Positions 19,611 through 29,716 of a stretch of 64,000 nucleotides of DNA are shown in pieces. The notes beneath the pieces were generated by a model. That model searched no databases. It was given only the letters and a program-made list of their open reading frames with translations, and was not told the DNA's origin. The stretch covers positions 186,001-250,000 of the forward strand of contig NZ_NRCJ01000002.1 in the NCBI RefSeq assembly GCF_003129965.1. Direction: 5' to 3'. The DNA is from Aggregatibacter kilianii (lineage in GTDB: Bacteria > Pseudomonadota > Gammaproteobacteria > Enterobacterales > Pasteurellaceae). Both the position numbers and the translations under genes were made by a program. The first letter of the stretch is position 1. Each line of letters opens with the position of its first letter.

Positions 19611-19637
19611 AGCGAACTCCATTCTTTGTTATCATGA

Positions 19638-21647
19638 TTAATATTTTTGCAACACACAAAACGCTAACCCATCAACTACCGCCTCATGTTCATGTAACGT
19701 TAACTGTGTTGTCCCGCATACATATTTCCATTGACTTACCGCTTGCATAGGCAATGTAAAATGTTGTTTTTCCGCTTTGGCATTAATTAAGAAAATCCAT
19801 TGCTTATCTAATACCACTTGTAGCGTTTTATTTTCTCGATTGTGCCAATCATCAAGGCTCATCGGCTCTCCGCGAGCATTAAGCCAAGACACATTGTCTT
19901 GTGACCACCAACGGTCACTGAGTAAACTTGCAATTTGTTTGCGTAACGCAATCGTTTGGCTGACTAGGTTAAATAAGTCCTGATTAAACGCACTCCACTT
20001 TAACCAGGCGATTTCATTATCCTGACAATACACGTTGTTATTACCGAATTGGCTATTACCGAACTCATCCCCCGCCAACAACATCGGCGTGCCGTTGGAA
20101 AGCAATAAGCTCACAAGCAAACTGCCTGCCGTTAAAACACGTTGTTTTTCCACCGCACTTTGCTGCGGATCGGACAAATCCAATTCGCTGCCTTCAATGC
20201 CGTGGTTGTAACTGTAATTTTCGTTACGACCGTCACGATTTTCTTCACCATTGGCTTCGTTATGTTTTTGGTTGTAACTGGTTAAATCGCGCAAGGTAAA
20301 ACCGTCATGGGCGGTAATAAAATTCAATGAGGTGTGCGGCAGACGTTGTTCCCGTTTGAAAATGTCGCCCGAACCCGCCAACCGTTCGGCAAACGCCCCG
20401 ACTTCACCGCTTTTCCATAACCAGAAACGGTTCATGTCATCACGGAAGCGGTCGTTCCATTCGGCAAAATAATGGGGAAAATTGCCTAATTGATAGCCAT
20501 AATGCCCGATGTCCCAAGGTTCACTGATGAATTTCACCTGTTGCAAACTCGGTGTTTGCGCAATGTCGTTAAATAACGCTGCGTGGCTATTGAAATCCGG
20601 TGTTTCACGCCCTAATGCGGTGGCTAAATCAAAGCGGAAACCGTCCACATGGCATTCTTCCACCCAATAACGCAGGCAATCCACTACCCAGCGGCGGGTG
20701 ACGTCATTGGACAAATTCAGCATATTGCCGCAACCGGTCCAGTTGAGGTAGTGACCTTGTTGGTCTTGCCAATAATAGGTTTCGTCGTCAATGCCCCGTT
20801 GGCTAAAAGTCGGGAATTGTTTTTCCGATTCCGCCGTGTGGTTGAACACCACATCTAAAATCACTTCAATGCCCGCTTTGTGCAAGGCTTTAACCAAGCT
20901 TTTAAATTCGTTCAACGGGTTCTCAATATTGGCTTGCGAACAATATTTCGGTTCTACGGCAAACATCGCCAACGGATTGTAACCCCAATAATTTTGTAAC
21001 CCTTTTTGCTGTAAGTGCGATTCATCTACCGAGTAATTTACCGGTAGCAATTCCACCGCCGTAATACCCAGTTTTTTCAAATACGCAATACTATGAGGAT
21101 GCGCAAAACCGGCATAAGTGCCGCGTATGGACGAAGGCAATTCCGTTTGAAGTTGGGTAAACCCTTTTACATTCACTTCATAAACAACACTTTCGGTCCA
21201 AGGTATATTCGGTGCTTTGTCGTCCTGCCAGTCAAATGCCCGATCAATCACCACTGCTTTCGGCGCATATTGGGCGTTATCCCGTTCGTCATTCAATAAA
21301 AACCACGCCTGCGCTTCCAGCGTGCTTAAATCCGGCTTGCCCACCACCGCTTTGGCGTAAGGGTCCAACATCAATTTCTGCGGATTCGGCTGCAAAGTGC
21401 GGTCATTTTTTCCGGTGATTCTGAAACCGTATTGCGTGCCGTTCACCACGCCGCTTAACGCCAAATGCCAGACATTATCCGTATTTGTCATGTAAAAACG
21501 GGACTCCTGTCCGTCCGTAAACAGACAGAGTTCTACCTGACGCGCCACAGAGGAAAACAGGGCGAAATTGGTAATCTGTTCGCCGTTTTCTTCATACCGG
21601 CTATAACTGAACGGATAAGGTTTTCCGTTATTTTTTACCGCAATCAT
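19638..21647 (-). CDS. glgX: Glycogen debranching enzyme
   Basis: This GH13 isoamylase-type enzyme removes the short side chains left by the phosphorylase. An N-terminal carbohydrate-binding module (about residues 10-100) precedes the catalytic barrel with conserved ILDVVFNH, the nucleophile region [13 protein letters not shown], and later [13 protein letters not shown]. Its length (669 aa) matches E. coli GlgX. Its ATG overlaps the glgB stop by four bases, which suggests coupled translation; glgC follows 27 bases on. Confidence 0.96.
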   Translation of the reverse strand: MIAVKNNGKPYPFSYSRYEENGEQITNFALFSSVARQVELCLFTDGQESRFYMTNTDNVWHLALSGVVNGTQYGFRITGKNDRTLQPNPQKLMLDPYAKAVVGKPDLSTLEAQAWFLLNDERDNAQYAPKAVVIDRAFDWQDDKAPNIPWTESVVYEVNVKGFTQLQTELPSSIRGTYAGFAHPHSIAYLKKLGITAVELLPVNYSVDESHLQQKGLQNYWGYNPLAMFAVEPKYCSQANIENPLNEFKSLVKALHKAGIEVILDVVFNHTAESEKQFPTFSQRGIDDETYYWQDQQGHYLNWTGCGNMLNLSNDVTRRWVVDCLRYWVEECHVDGFRFDLATALGRETPDFNSHAALFNDIAQTPSLQQVKFISEPWDIGHYGYQLGNFPHYFAEWNDRFRDDMNRFWLWKSGEVGAFAERLAGSGDIFKREQRLPHTSLNFITAHDGFTLRDLTSYNQKHNEANGEENRDGRNENYSYNHGIEGSELDLSDPQQSAVEKQRVLTAGSLLVSLLLSNGTPMLLAGDEFGNSQFGNNNVYCQDNEIAWLKWSAFNQDLFNLVSQTIALRKQIASLLSDRWWSQDNVSWLNARGEPMSLDDWHNRENKTLQVVLDKQWIFLINAKAEKQHFTLPMQAVSQWKYVCGTTQLTLHEHEAVVDGLAFCVLQKY

Positions 21648-23839
21648 GCTTTACCCTGATATTTCAAATAAATGGTTGCCAATGGCGGAATGGACACGGA
21701 AATGGAATTCGCCCGATAGTGGCTGTCAATCTCCTCGCTGTGTACCGCGCCCAAGTTACCCACGTTAGAACCGGCATAATAGGCGGAGTCGGTATTTAAA
21801 ATTTCACGATATTCGCCGGCGGCATTCACACCGATTCGGTAATTGTGACGCGGTACCGGAGTGAAGTTACTGATCACCAAAATGCGCTCGCCGTCACGGC
21901 TGCGACGTTCAAAGGCAAATACGGAATTTTGCGCATCGTCCGCCACTAACCAATCAAACCCTTGCGGATCGGAATCCAACTCAAAGAGCGGTGCGTTTTC
22001 GCGGTAAATGTTATTTAAATCTTTCACCAGCTGTTGCACACCGATGTGCCATTGCCCGCCGATACCTTCATCCAGCAGGAACCAATCGAGACTTTCACGG
22101 TAATTCCATTCGCGCCCTTGAGCGAACTCGTTCCCCATGAACAACAGTTTTTTGCCCGGATAGCCCCACATATAGCCGTAATAGGCGCGTAAATTGGCAA
22201 ATTTTTGCCACGCGTCGCCCGGCATTTTGCCGATAAGGGAACATTTGCCATGCACCACTTCGTCATGGGAAAGCGGCAACACAAAGTTTTCGCTGTATTG
22301 GTACATCATACCGAAAGTCATTTGGTTGTGGTGATATTGGCGATAAACCGGGTCTTTTTCCATGTAGGACAAGGTGTCGTTCATCCACCCCATGTTCCAT
22401 TTGAAATTAAAACCCAAGCCGCCTTGTTCGCTCGGATGGGTCACGCCGGTAAATGCCGTGGATTCTTCCGCAATGGCAATGGAACCCGGCACTTCGCTAT
22501 GAATTTTCCAGTTGGTGTGTTTCAAAAATTCAATAGCTTCCAGATTTTCCCGCCCGCCGTATTGATTCGGAATCCATTGTCCTTCGGCGCGGCTGTAATC
22601 ACGATAAATCATGGATGCCACCGCATCTACCCGAATGCCGTCGATACCAAAGCGCTCAAGCCAATACAAGGCATTACTGGATAAGAAATTTTTAACTTCG
22701 TTTCGCCCGTAGTTATAAATCAGTGTATTCCAGTCTTGATGATACCCTTCGCGCGGGTCGGCATGCTCATATAATGCCGTGCCGTCGAACGCCACCAAAC
22801 CGTGAGTATCGCTCGGGAAATGCCCCGGTACCCAGTCTAAAATGACGTTAATGCCGGCATCATGCGCCCGTTCAACTAAACGTTTAAAGCCTTCCGGCGT
22901 ACCGAAACGGCTGGTCGGCGAATAAAGTCCCAGCGGTTGATACCCCCAAGAACCGTCAAACGGAAATTCGGAAATCGGTAAAAATTCAATGTGAGTAAAG
23001 CCCATTTCCTGCACATAAGGAATGAGTTCATCGGCGATTTGGTCGTAATCCAACCAAAAATTATTTTCCAGATTGCGACGCCAAGACCCTAAATGCACTT
23101 CATAAATGGAAATCGGTTGATCCCATTGATTGGCTTTGCGGCGCGCTTCCGTCATCGGTACGACACTCGGCAACGGGCTGATTTGTGACGCGGTATCAGG
23201 ACGTAATTGCGAACTGAAAGCGTAAGGGTCGGCTTTTAAACGAAGGTTACCGTGGCAATCGATTAATTCAAATTTATAAAGTTGTCCGAGAGAGACTTTC
23301 GGCAGAAACAATTCCCATACGCCGCTTGCCGGATGTAGCCGCATCGGATGGCGACGACCGTCCCAATAGTTAAAATCACCTACCACAGAAACCCGTCTGG
23401 CGTTCGGCGCCCAGAGACGGAAGTTGACGCCCGAGACGCCGTCACATTCGATAAAATGCGCACCCAGCACTTCATACGGACGCAAGAACGAACCTTCCGC
23501 CAACAGCCACTCATCCAAATCATTTATCATCGGATGATAACGATACGGGTCTTCCACAATTTGCGATTCTTTGCCCCAATACACCTGTAGTTGATAAGCG
23601 AAGAAATTGCGTGTTTTCGGCACAACGCCGGCAAAGAAACCTCTGTCATCCAAGCGCTTTAATTCGCAAAGGGTTTCCTGATTTTCTTTTTCAATGACCA
23701 AAACACGGCTTGCATCGGGCAATAACACACGAATTTCAATGCCATTTTCGGTTTCGTGCATACCTAATACGGAAAAGGGGTCACCATGAGTGCCGTCAAA
23801 AAACTGATTGATAACGGATTGCGCTACTAATTGAGTCAT
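21644..23839 (-). CDS. glgB: 1,4-alpha-glucan branching enzyme
   Basis: This GH13 enzyme creates alpha-1,6 branches in glycogen. It has the two N-terminal immunoglobulin-like modules ([10 protein letters not shown]; then [20 protein letters not shown], in pieces). The barrel shows [11 protein letters not shown], the nucleophile region [20 protein letters not shown], and the SHDEVVHGK motif. Its 731 residues are the normal length. It follows malQ after 12 bases and overlaps glgX by four. Confidence 0.97.
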   Translation of the reverse strand: MTQLVAQSVINQFFDGTHGDPFSVLGMHETENGIEIRVLLPDASRVLVIEKENQETLCELKRLDDRGFFAGVVPKTRNFFAYQLQVYWGKESQIVEDPYRYHPMINDLDEWLLAEGSFLRPYEVLGAHFIECDGVSGVNFRLWAPNARRVSVVGDFNYWDGRRHPMRLHPASGVWELFLPKVSLGQLYKFELIDCHGNLRLKADPYAFSSQLRPDTASQISPLPSVVPMTEARRKANQWDQPISIYEVHLGSWRRNLENNFWLDYDQIADELIPYVQEMGFTHIEFLPISEFPFDGSWGYQPLGLYSPTSRFGTPEGFKRLVERAHDAGINVILDWVPGHFPSDTHGLVAFDGTALYEHADPREGYHQDWNTLIYNYGRNEVKNFLSSNALYWLERFGIDGIRVDAVASMIYRDYSRAEGQWIPNQYGGRENLEAIEFLKHTNWKIHSEVPGSIAIAEESTAFTGVTHPSEQGGLGFNFKWNMGWMNDTLSYMEKDPVYRQYHHNQMTFGMMYQYSENFVLPLSHDEVVHGKCSLIGKMPGDAWQKFANLRAYYGYMWGYPGKKLLFMGNEFAQGREWNYRESLDWFLLDEGIGGQWHIGVQQLVKDLNNIYRENAPLFELDSDPQGFDWLVADDAQNSVFAFERRSRDGERILVISNFTPVPRHNYRIGVNAAGEYREILNTDSAYYAGSNVGNLGAVHSEEIDSHYRANSISVSIPPLATIYLKYQGKA

Positions 23840-23851
23840 AATAAATCCTCG

Positions 23852-25948
23852 CTAAGCGTTGCGTGCTTGATTAATTAAAGAGAAAAACGACGCAATGTGT
23901 TCATCATTGAAAATACGTTCTAATGATTTACTTAATTTCTTACGCCAATTCGGATATTCCGTAGAGGTTCCCGGCAAATTAAAAGAAATTTCCTGACTTA
24001 ATAAATTTTCTAATTGAACACCCACCACTTTGCTTTGGCTTTCCGCCAAATAACGGTGAATTTGTCGATTTAAATTATCGTGCATCGCCATACTTAAGGC
24101 GTCACCCCAATAATCGTCAGGCAAATAATGATCACGATGAAGGCTGTTTAATAACGCTTGTTTATCAATAACGCGCTGTTCGTATTTTGCTTTCAGCACA
24201 TCGCCCTGCAAAATACCCAACTGACCGAATAACTCCAAATCACGACAATGCCAGAAACTTTGCAGTGACGGCACATCGTGCGTACCGATGGTGGCAAAGG
24301 CATTTTGTGGATAATCTTTGCTGAGTGGATAAGCACCGTGTTTTTGCGCAAAATACAACACAAAATAAGAGAAAATGTGAAACTCGTTTAATTTCCACCG
24401 CACTTCATCAGGCACTGTGCCCAAATCCTCGCCGATCAGCAAGCATTCGTTGCGTTGGCTTTCAATGGCTAAAATCGCCATCAGTTCATCAAAAGGATAA
24501 TGCACATACACACCATCGGCGGCGGTTTTGCCTTCCGGAATCAGCCATAAACGGAACAAGCCCATCACATGATCAATGCGCAGAATACCAAAATGCTGCA
24601 TATTGGCGCGTAACATATCAATCACCGGCTGGAATCCGCGCGCTTTCAACACACTTGGATTATATGGCGGCAAGTTCCAATTCTGCCCTACCGGACCAAG
24701 GGGATCAGGTGGCGCACCGACAGACGCATTAACGCAATACAACTGCGGATCGCTCCACACATCAGCGCTACCACGGGAGCTGTTTACCGCTAAATCGCCA
24801 TAAATCCCCAGTTGCATACCCACTTGACGGCATAAACCCTGCAATTCATCCAATTGTTGCGATGTCACCCATTGTAACCAAGCGAAAAACTCCACTTGGG
24901 CTGCATGCTCTTTCAATAAAGCTTTGCGTTTGCGATCCGACAACATCTGCCATTCTTTTCGCCAACCAAGCCAGCCGATGGTATTTTCCTCCGCTTGTTG
25001 CTCTTGATGCTCGATAATATCCAGTACATTGAATAAACCTTGCCATAACAACGCTTCGCCCTGTGCTTTTTTAAAGGCATCAAATGCCTTGCGGCGGGCA
25101 ATAATTTGCGCCGATTTACTGCGATTAAAGAAAGCAAAGAGTTGCTCAAGTGCGGTCAGTTTTAGCTGCGTTATTTCACCATAAGCCACCGTTTCAAGCT
25201 CACGTAGCGAGGCGATTTTTTCCTGCACTTCCGCAGAGTTAAACCAAGTTTGCACAGCACGGGATAATTTAAATTCCGGCAAAGCCGTCACATTTAAATA
25301 AATGAAATTCAGCCAACGGCGGGAAGACGAACTGTATGGGCTCGCCCAATCCGGCACAGCGGGATACAACAAATGCAATGGATTAATACCGATAAAATCT
25401 GCGCCCTGTTTTGCGCCTTGCTCAATTAAATACGCCAAATCGCCGAAATCACCGATTCCCCAGTTATCTTGGGAACGTAAACCATATAACTGGACGTTAA
25501 TCCCCCAGACTTTTTTCTGTTGCAAAATCGGTGGCTGATAGGAGGTGCGCGGCGAAACCAAAATGCGCACAACATACTGTTGTTCATCAGCGGTAAGTTT
25601 TAATTGGTAGTACCCGAAGGACAGCGGAGATAACGTAAGAATTTGAGAATCAGAAAGGGATTGTTCGACACATTTGTTGCCTTGCTCATCAAGAAGTTGG
25701 TAATGCAATGAACAAGCTGAGAGAGATAAGCGGGTTAAATCATAATGGATGGTGTCATTTTCAAACACCGTAATCACATCATCAAACTCCCCTTTGGCAC
25801 CCCGTGATTTAGCGGGGGGTTGTAGCAACTCGGTGAAATACGATAACGTTTGCGTACCGACGTAAATTAAATGCCCGTCAATATCATAATGGGCTAAAGC
25901 GATCCCTAATTTTTCGGCGGATTGCTTGATAGAGTCTGAAATTTGCAT
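23852..25948 (-). CDS. malQ: 4-alpha-glucanotransferase (amylomaltase)
   Basis: This GH77 enzyme transfers glucan chains between maltodextrins, recycling short products of glycogen breakdown. Diagnostic pieces are the GINPLHLLYP segment, the nucleophile region ILRIDHVMGLFRLWLIPEG, IGEDLGTVPDEV and TIGTHDVPSLQSFW. Its 698 residues fit E. coli MalQ. It is the first gene of the glycogen operon, so the operon promoter should lie in 25949-26038, which is AT-rich. An uptake core sits inside at 25148-25156 and another at 24397-24405. Confidence 0.96.
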   Translation of the reverse strand: MQISDSIKQSAEKLGIALAHYDIDGHLIYVGTQTLSYFTELLQPPAKSRGAKGEFDDVITVFENDTIHYDLTRLSLSACSLHYQLLDEQGNKCVEQSLSDSQILTLSPLSFGYYQLKLTADEQQYVVRILVSPRTSYQPPILQQKKVWGINVQLYGLRSQDNWGIGDFGDLAYLIEQGAKQGADFIGINPLHLLYPAVPDWASPYSSSSRRWLNFIYLNVTALPEFKLSRAVQTWFNSAEVQEKIASLRELETVAYGEITQLKLTALEQLFAFFNRSKSAQIIARRKAFDAFKKAQGEALLWQGLFNVLDIIEHQEQQAEENTIGWLGWRKEWQMLSDRKRKALLKEHAAQVEFFAWLQWVTSQQLDELQGLCRQVGMQLGIYGDLAVNSSRGSADVWSDPQLYCVNASVGAPPDPLGPVGQNWNLPPYNPSVLKARGFQPVIDMLRANMQHFGILRIDHVMGLFRLWLIPEGKTAADGVYVHYPFDELMAILAIESQRNECLLIGEDLGTVPDEVRWKLNEFHIFSYFVLYFAQKHGAYPLSKDYPQNAFATIGTHDVPSLQSFWHCRDLELFGQLGILQGDVLKAKYEQRVIDKQALLNSLHRDHYLPDDYWGDALSMAMHDNLNRQIHRYLAESQSKVVGVQLENLLSQEISFNLPGTSTEYPNWRKKLSKSLERIFNDEHIASFFSLINQARNA

Positions 25949-26038
25949 ATAAAACCTACAACAACATACGACAATAAAATTAACGATTTTTAAGTATTGT
26001 AATGTAGATTAGCACAAAAACAACGCTTTTAGTGCAAA

Positions 26039-26488
26039 TTAGTGATCTTCATCAAGGTCGAGAATAAAATCGAACCAATCAATGACATCCCGTTCATGAA
26101 TGCCATATTTAATCAAAATATCGGCTTTTTTCACACTATTGGGATCGCCGCTGATTAACGGATGCCACGATGGCAACGGCTTACCCTCGTGTAATAAACG
26201 ATAAGCACAGGTGGCAGGCAACCAATCAAAATCGGACAGATTTTCTTTGGTCAGCTTAGTGCAATCTTCTTCCAATTCAAAACGCTGCAAATAATTACCG
26301 CACTTTCCCGTCTCCAAATCTAACAAATTGCAGGCGATGCGCGTGTAATACAGGCGTTCATATTTACCGTAGCCGTCAATATATTTGCGATAACAACACT
26401 TACCGCAGCCGTCGCATAACGCCTCCCATTCGGCGTCGTTCATGTCGAGCAAGGTTTTATGTTGCCAGAAATTAGATTCTAGTTGCAT
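26039..26488 (-). CDS. YcgN-family cysteine-cluster protein
   Basis: This 149-residue protein of the UPF0260/YcgN family has a conserved cysteine cluster (CDGCGKCCYRKY at about residues 25-36, then C53, C63 and others), suggesting metal or iron-sulfur binding. Its function is unknown. The sequence ends in the typical ERDVIDWFDFILDLDED acidic tail. It lies 71 bases downstream of glnS on the same strand; an uptake core separates them (26537-26545). Confidence 0.88.
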   Translation of the reverse strand: MQLESNFWQHKTLLDMNDAEWEALCDGCGKCCYRKYIDGYGKYERLYYTRIACNLLDLETGKCGNYLQRFELEEDCTKLTKENLSDFDWLPATCAYRLLHEGKPLPSWHPLISGDPNSVKKADILIKYGIHERDVIDWFDFILDLDEDH

Positions 26489-26559
26489 AGCTAAAAATGA
26501 AATAAAAAATGCAGTCGAAATTCATCACGAAAAACGACCGCACTTTATGAGACGTCGGC

Positions 26560-28230
26560 TTAGAAGCCTTCTTTTAAACTCACGGTGAGGTTAAACACCA
26601 AATGTTCCGGACGGCTGTCTTTGCTGTCGGCGCAGAAGTAGCCTTCGCGTTCGAATTGGTAGCCTTTTTCCGCTTCTGCGTTAGCAAGGCTTTGTTCTAC
26701 GAAACCGTGTTTTACCACTAATGACGTCGGGTTTAATACGCTTTCAATTTCTTCTTCCGCGCCCGGATTCGGCACTGTGAATAAACGATCGTATAAACGG
26801 AATTCCGCCGGGTGATTATGCGCGGCGGAAACCCAGTGAATCACGCCTTTTACTTTGCGTCCGTCCGCCGGATTTTTACCCAAGGTGTCCGGATCGTAAG
26901 TGCAGAAAATGGTGGTGATTTCACCGTTGGCATCTTTTTCTACGCGTTCCGCTTTAATCACATAAGCGTTACGCAAACGCACTTCTTTGCCTAACACCAA
27001 GCGTTTATATTGTTTATTCGCTTCCTCGCGGAAATCCGCACGATCAATGTAAATTTCTTTGTTGAACGGCAATTGGCGCTCCCCAAGTTCCGGACGGTTC
27101 GGGTGATTCGGCGCGGTTAACATTTCTTCTCCGTTAACGTTTTCAATCACCACTTTTACCGGGTCAATCACCGCCATGGCGCGCGGTGCGTTTTGGTTGA
27201 GATCATCACGAATGCAGGATTCCAAGGCGCTGTATTCCACCACGTTATCTTGTTTGGTCACGCCGATACGACGACAGAATTCACGAATGGATGCGGGTGT
27301 GTAACCGCGACGACGCAAGCCTGAAATGGTCGGCATACGCGGATCGTTCCAGCCGTCCACAATGCCTTCATTCACTAATTTCAATAACTTACGTTTAGAG
27401 GTTAAGGTGCCTTCTAAATTTAAACGGGAAAATTCATATTGATGCGGTAACGGGCGTTCAATACTGATGTTTTCCAACACCCAATCATACAAACGGCGGT
27501 TATCTTGGAATTCCAAGGTGCACAAGGAATGCGTAATGCGTTCAAGGGCGTCGGAAATACAGTGGGTGAAATCGTACATCGGATAAATGCACCATTTGTC
27601 GCCCGTTTGGTGATGGCTGGCAAATTTAATGCGGTAAAGCACCGGGTCACGCATTACCATGAACGGTGACGCCATGTCGATTTTGGCACGCAGGCTGGCT
27701 TTGCCCTCGGCAAATTCGCCGTTTTTCATTTTTTCAAATAACGCCAAGTTTTCTTCCACGCTGCGGTCGCGATACGGGCTATTTTTACCCGGTTCGGTCA
27801 ATGTGCCGCGATATTCGCGCATTTCCTCAGGGGAAAGTTCATCCACGTATGCCAAGCCTTTTTGGATAAGCTCGATGGCGTAACCATAAAGGGCGTCAAA
27901 ATAATCGGAGGCATAATGAATTTCACCCGCCCAGTGGAACCCCAACCATTCCACATCGGCTTTGATGGAATCCACATATTCCACGTCTTCTTTCACCGGG
28001 TTGGTGTCGTCAAAACGCAGGTTACATAAGCCTTGATAATCTTTCGCTACACCAAAATTCAAGCAAATGGATTTGGCATGACCGATATGCAAATAGCCGT
28101 TTGGTTCCGGCGGAAAACGGGTGTGAACGGAGGTGTGTTTCCCGGCGGCAAGATCGTCATCGATAATTTGGGTAATAAAATTGTGCGGACGGGCATTTTC
28201 CGTCGTGTCTAATTGTGTTTCTGTAGTCAT
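26560..28230 (-). CDS. glnS: Glutaminyl-tRNA synthetase
   Basis: This class I aminoacyl-tRNA synthetase charges tRNA-Gln. The HIGH motif is in [21 protein letters not shown] (in pieces), the KMSKS-type loop is TSKRKL, and the C-terminal beta-barrel domains are complete. The start at 28230 ([11 protein letters not shown]) is preferred over 28251 because GAGAAC lies just upstream of it. At 556 residues it has the usual length. It is divergent from the macA operon. Confidence 0.97.
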   Translation of the reverse strand: MTTETQLDTTENARPHNFITQIIDDDLAAGKHTSVHTRFPPEPNGYLHIGHAKSICLNFGVAKDYQGLCNLRFDDTNPVKEDVEYVDSIKADVEWLGFHWAGEIHYASDYFDALYGYAIELIQKGLAYVDELSPEEMREYRGTLTEPGKNSPYRDRSVEENLALFEKMKNGEFAEGKASLRAKIDMASPFMVMRDPVLYRIKFASHHQTGDKWCIYPMYDFTHCISDALERITHSLCTLEFQDNRRLYDWVLENISIERPLPHQYEFSRLNLEGTLTSKRKLLKLVNEGIVDGWNDPRMPTISGLRRRGYTPASIREFCRRIGVTKQDNVVEYSALESCIRDDLNQNAPRAMAVIDPVKVVIENVNGEEMLTAPNHPNRPELGERQLPFNKEIYIDRADFREEANKQYKRLVLGKEVRLRNAYVIKAERVEKDANGEITTIFCTYDPDTLGKNPADGRKVKGVIHWVSAAHNHPAEFRLYDRLFTVPNPGAEEEIESVLNPTSLVVKHGFVEQSLANAEAEKGYQFEREGYFCADSKDSRPEHLVFNLTVSLKEGF

Positions 28231-28251
28231 AGTGTTCTCATTAAAACGCAT

Positions 28252-28512
28252 AAAAAAATAACCGCACTATTCTACACATTTTGTAATAAAAAGCGAATTA
28301 TCTACCTCAAGGAACCCACGCCTTAACCGATGCTCAACGCAATAAACAATTTCCGATAAATCCTGTCTAATTGCTAAGATTTTTCGTGCAAAAAAGTGAA
28401 TTTATGATTACAATGCGCCACTAAATGAACGTTCATTCATTGCCAAATTTTAATGATTTCTTAAGTTTTGTTGTCTATTGTGGCGACGCATTTGTTAACT
28501 TATGAGAGAAAA
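28252..28512. other. Divergent glnS-macA intergenic region
   Basis: This 261-base gap should contain the promoters of both flanking transcripts. The clearest element is the perfect palindrome at 28424-28437. A degenerate uptake core (ACCGCACTA) lies near 28261. Confidence 0.6.
28424..28437. promoter_or_regulatory. Palindromic operator-like site upstream of macA
   Basis: AATGAACGTTCATT is a perfect 14-bp inverted repeat about 75 bases before the macA start, followed by another CATT. It is of the kind bound by TetR/AcrR-type efflux repressors. No such regulator is in the window. Confidence 0.45.
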
Positions 28513-29697
28513 ATGATGACTAAAAAGCCTCTTATTATTACTGCCATTGCTGCCGCTGTGATTGTCGGCGGCTATTTCTTTATGCGTGATTCAGGCGCAC
28601 AAACAACTTACCTGACAGAAGAAGTCAAACGTGGAAACATTGAAAAAAACGTCGTCGCAACCGGCTCCATTGAAAGCGTGAACACCGTTGATGTGGGGGC
28701 GCAAGTATCGGGGAAAGTGACCAAACTTTACGTTAAGCTGGGGCAACAAGTGAAAAAAGGCGATTTAATCGCCGACATCGATTCCACCACCCAAATCAAT
28801 ACCTTAGATACCCGCAAAGCAGCTTTAGCGAGCTACCAAGCACAATTGGTTGCACGCAAAACAGCTTATGACGTGGCACTTTCCAACTACAATCGCTTAT
28901 CTAAATTATATGCGCAAAAAGCCACATCGCTGGATACGCTAAATACCGCAAAATCTACCTTAGATAACGCCAAAGCGGAAATGAACGTAGTGCAGGAAAA
29001 TATTAAACAGGCAGAAATTGAAGTGAACACCGCCGAAACCAATGTTGGCTATACCAAGATCACGTCTCCTATTGACGGCACGGTGATTTCCACGCCGGTC
29101 TCCGAAGGGCAAACGGTGAACTCCAATCAAACCACGCCGACCATTATTAAAGTGGCGGATTTAAGCAAAATGCGTATTAAACCGGAAATTTCCGAAGGCG
29201 ATATTACCAAAGTGAAAGCGGGGCAAGATGTCACCTTTACGATCCTATCCGACAACAAAACCGTTTATCACGCCAAAATTGAATCGGTGGATCCGGCAAC
29301 CACGACAATCAGTGATAATTCCAGTTCCAGCAGTTCAAGCTCAAGCTCCGGTTCATCCTCCAGTTCAAGCAGCAGCGCCGTCTATTATTACGCCAATATT
29401 ATCGTCGAAAATCCGGAACATATTTTGCGTATCGGCATGACCACGGAAAACAACATTAAAATCGCTAACGTGCAAAATGTCTTATTCATTCCGAATATGG
29501 CGGTGCAAAAACGCCAAGGAAAATATGTCGTCAACGTGCTAAACGGCAATACCACACAGGAGCGGGAAATTGAAATCGGCGTGCAAAACGATTTTCAAAC
29601 GGAAGTGAAATCCGGTTTAACGGAAGGCGAAAAAGTGGTGGTTTCGCAAGTTGCCGCCGGTGAGACATTAGGCCCTGATGCGCCGATGATGTTCTAA
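28513..29697 (+). CDS. macA: MacA-type periplasmic adaptor
   Basis: This is the membrane-fusion subunit of a MacAB-TolC-type tripartite efflux or export pump. An N-terminal membrane anchor (PLIITAIAAAVIVGGYFF) is followed by the lipoyl half-motifs (SVNTVDVGAQVSGKVTKLYV, in pieces), a coiled-coil hairpin (about residues 95-180), the second lipoyl half-motif (GYTKITSPIDGTVIS) and beta-barrel domains. The start at 28513 follows a GAGAGAA site. Codons at 29320-29376 encode a run of 18 serines broken by one glycine, absent from standard MacA. The stop codon overlaps an uptake core, and macB begins 19 bases later. Confidence 0.92.
   Translation: MMTKKPLIITAIAAAVIVGGYFFMRDSGAQTTYLTEEVKRGNIEKNVVATGSIESVNTVDVGAQVSGKVTKLYVKLGQQVKKGDLIADIDSTTQINTLDTRKAALASYQAQLVARKTAYDVALSNYNRLSKLYAQKATSLDTLNTAKSTLDNAKAEMNVVQENIKQAEIEVNTAETNVGYTKITSPIDGTVISTPVSEGQTVNSNQTTPTIIKVADLSKMRIKPEISEGDITKVKAGQDVTFTILSDNKTVYHAKIESVDPATTTISDNSSSSSSSSSSGSSSSSSSSAVYYYANIIVENPEHILRIGMTTENNIKIANVQNVLFIPNMAVQKRQGKYVVNVLNGNTTQEREIEIGVQNDFQTEVKSGLTEGEKVVVSQVAAGETLGPDAPMMF
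29320..29376 (+). repeat. Poly-serine tract coding segment within macA
   Basis: Nineteen codons encode ten serines, one glycine and eight serines, using five different serine codons. It probably forms a flexible loop in the adaptor's beta-barrel region. Confidence 0.9.
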
Positions 29698-29716
29698 AGT
29701 GCGGTGGGTTTTGACA

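Noticed and set aside
28468-28512. Longer macA start at 28468
   Set aside because: The extension lacks a ribosome-binding site and places 15 residues before the membrane anchor; 28513 has a GAGAGAA site.
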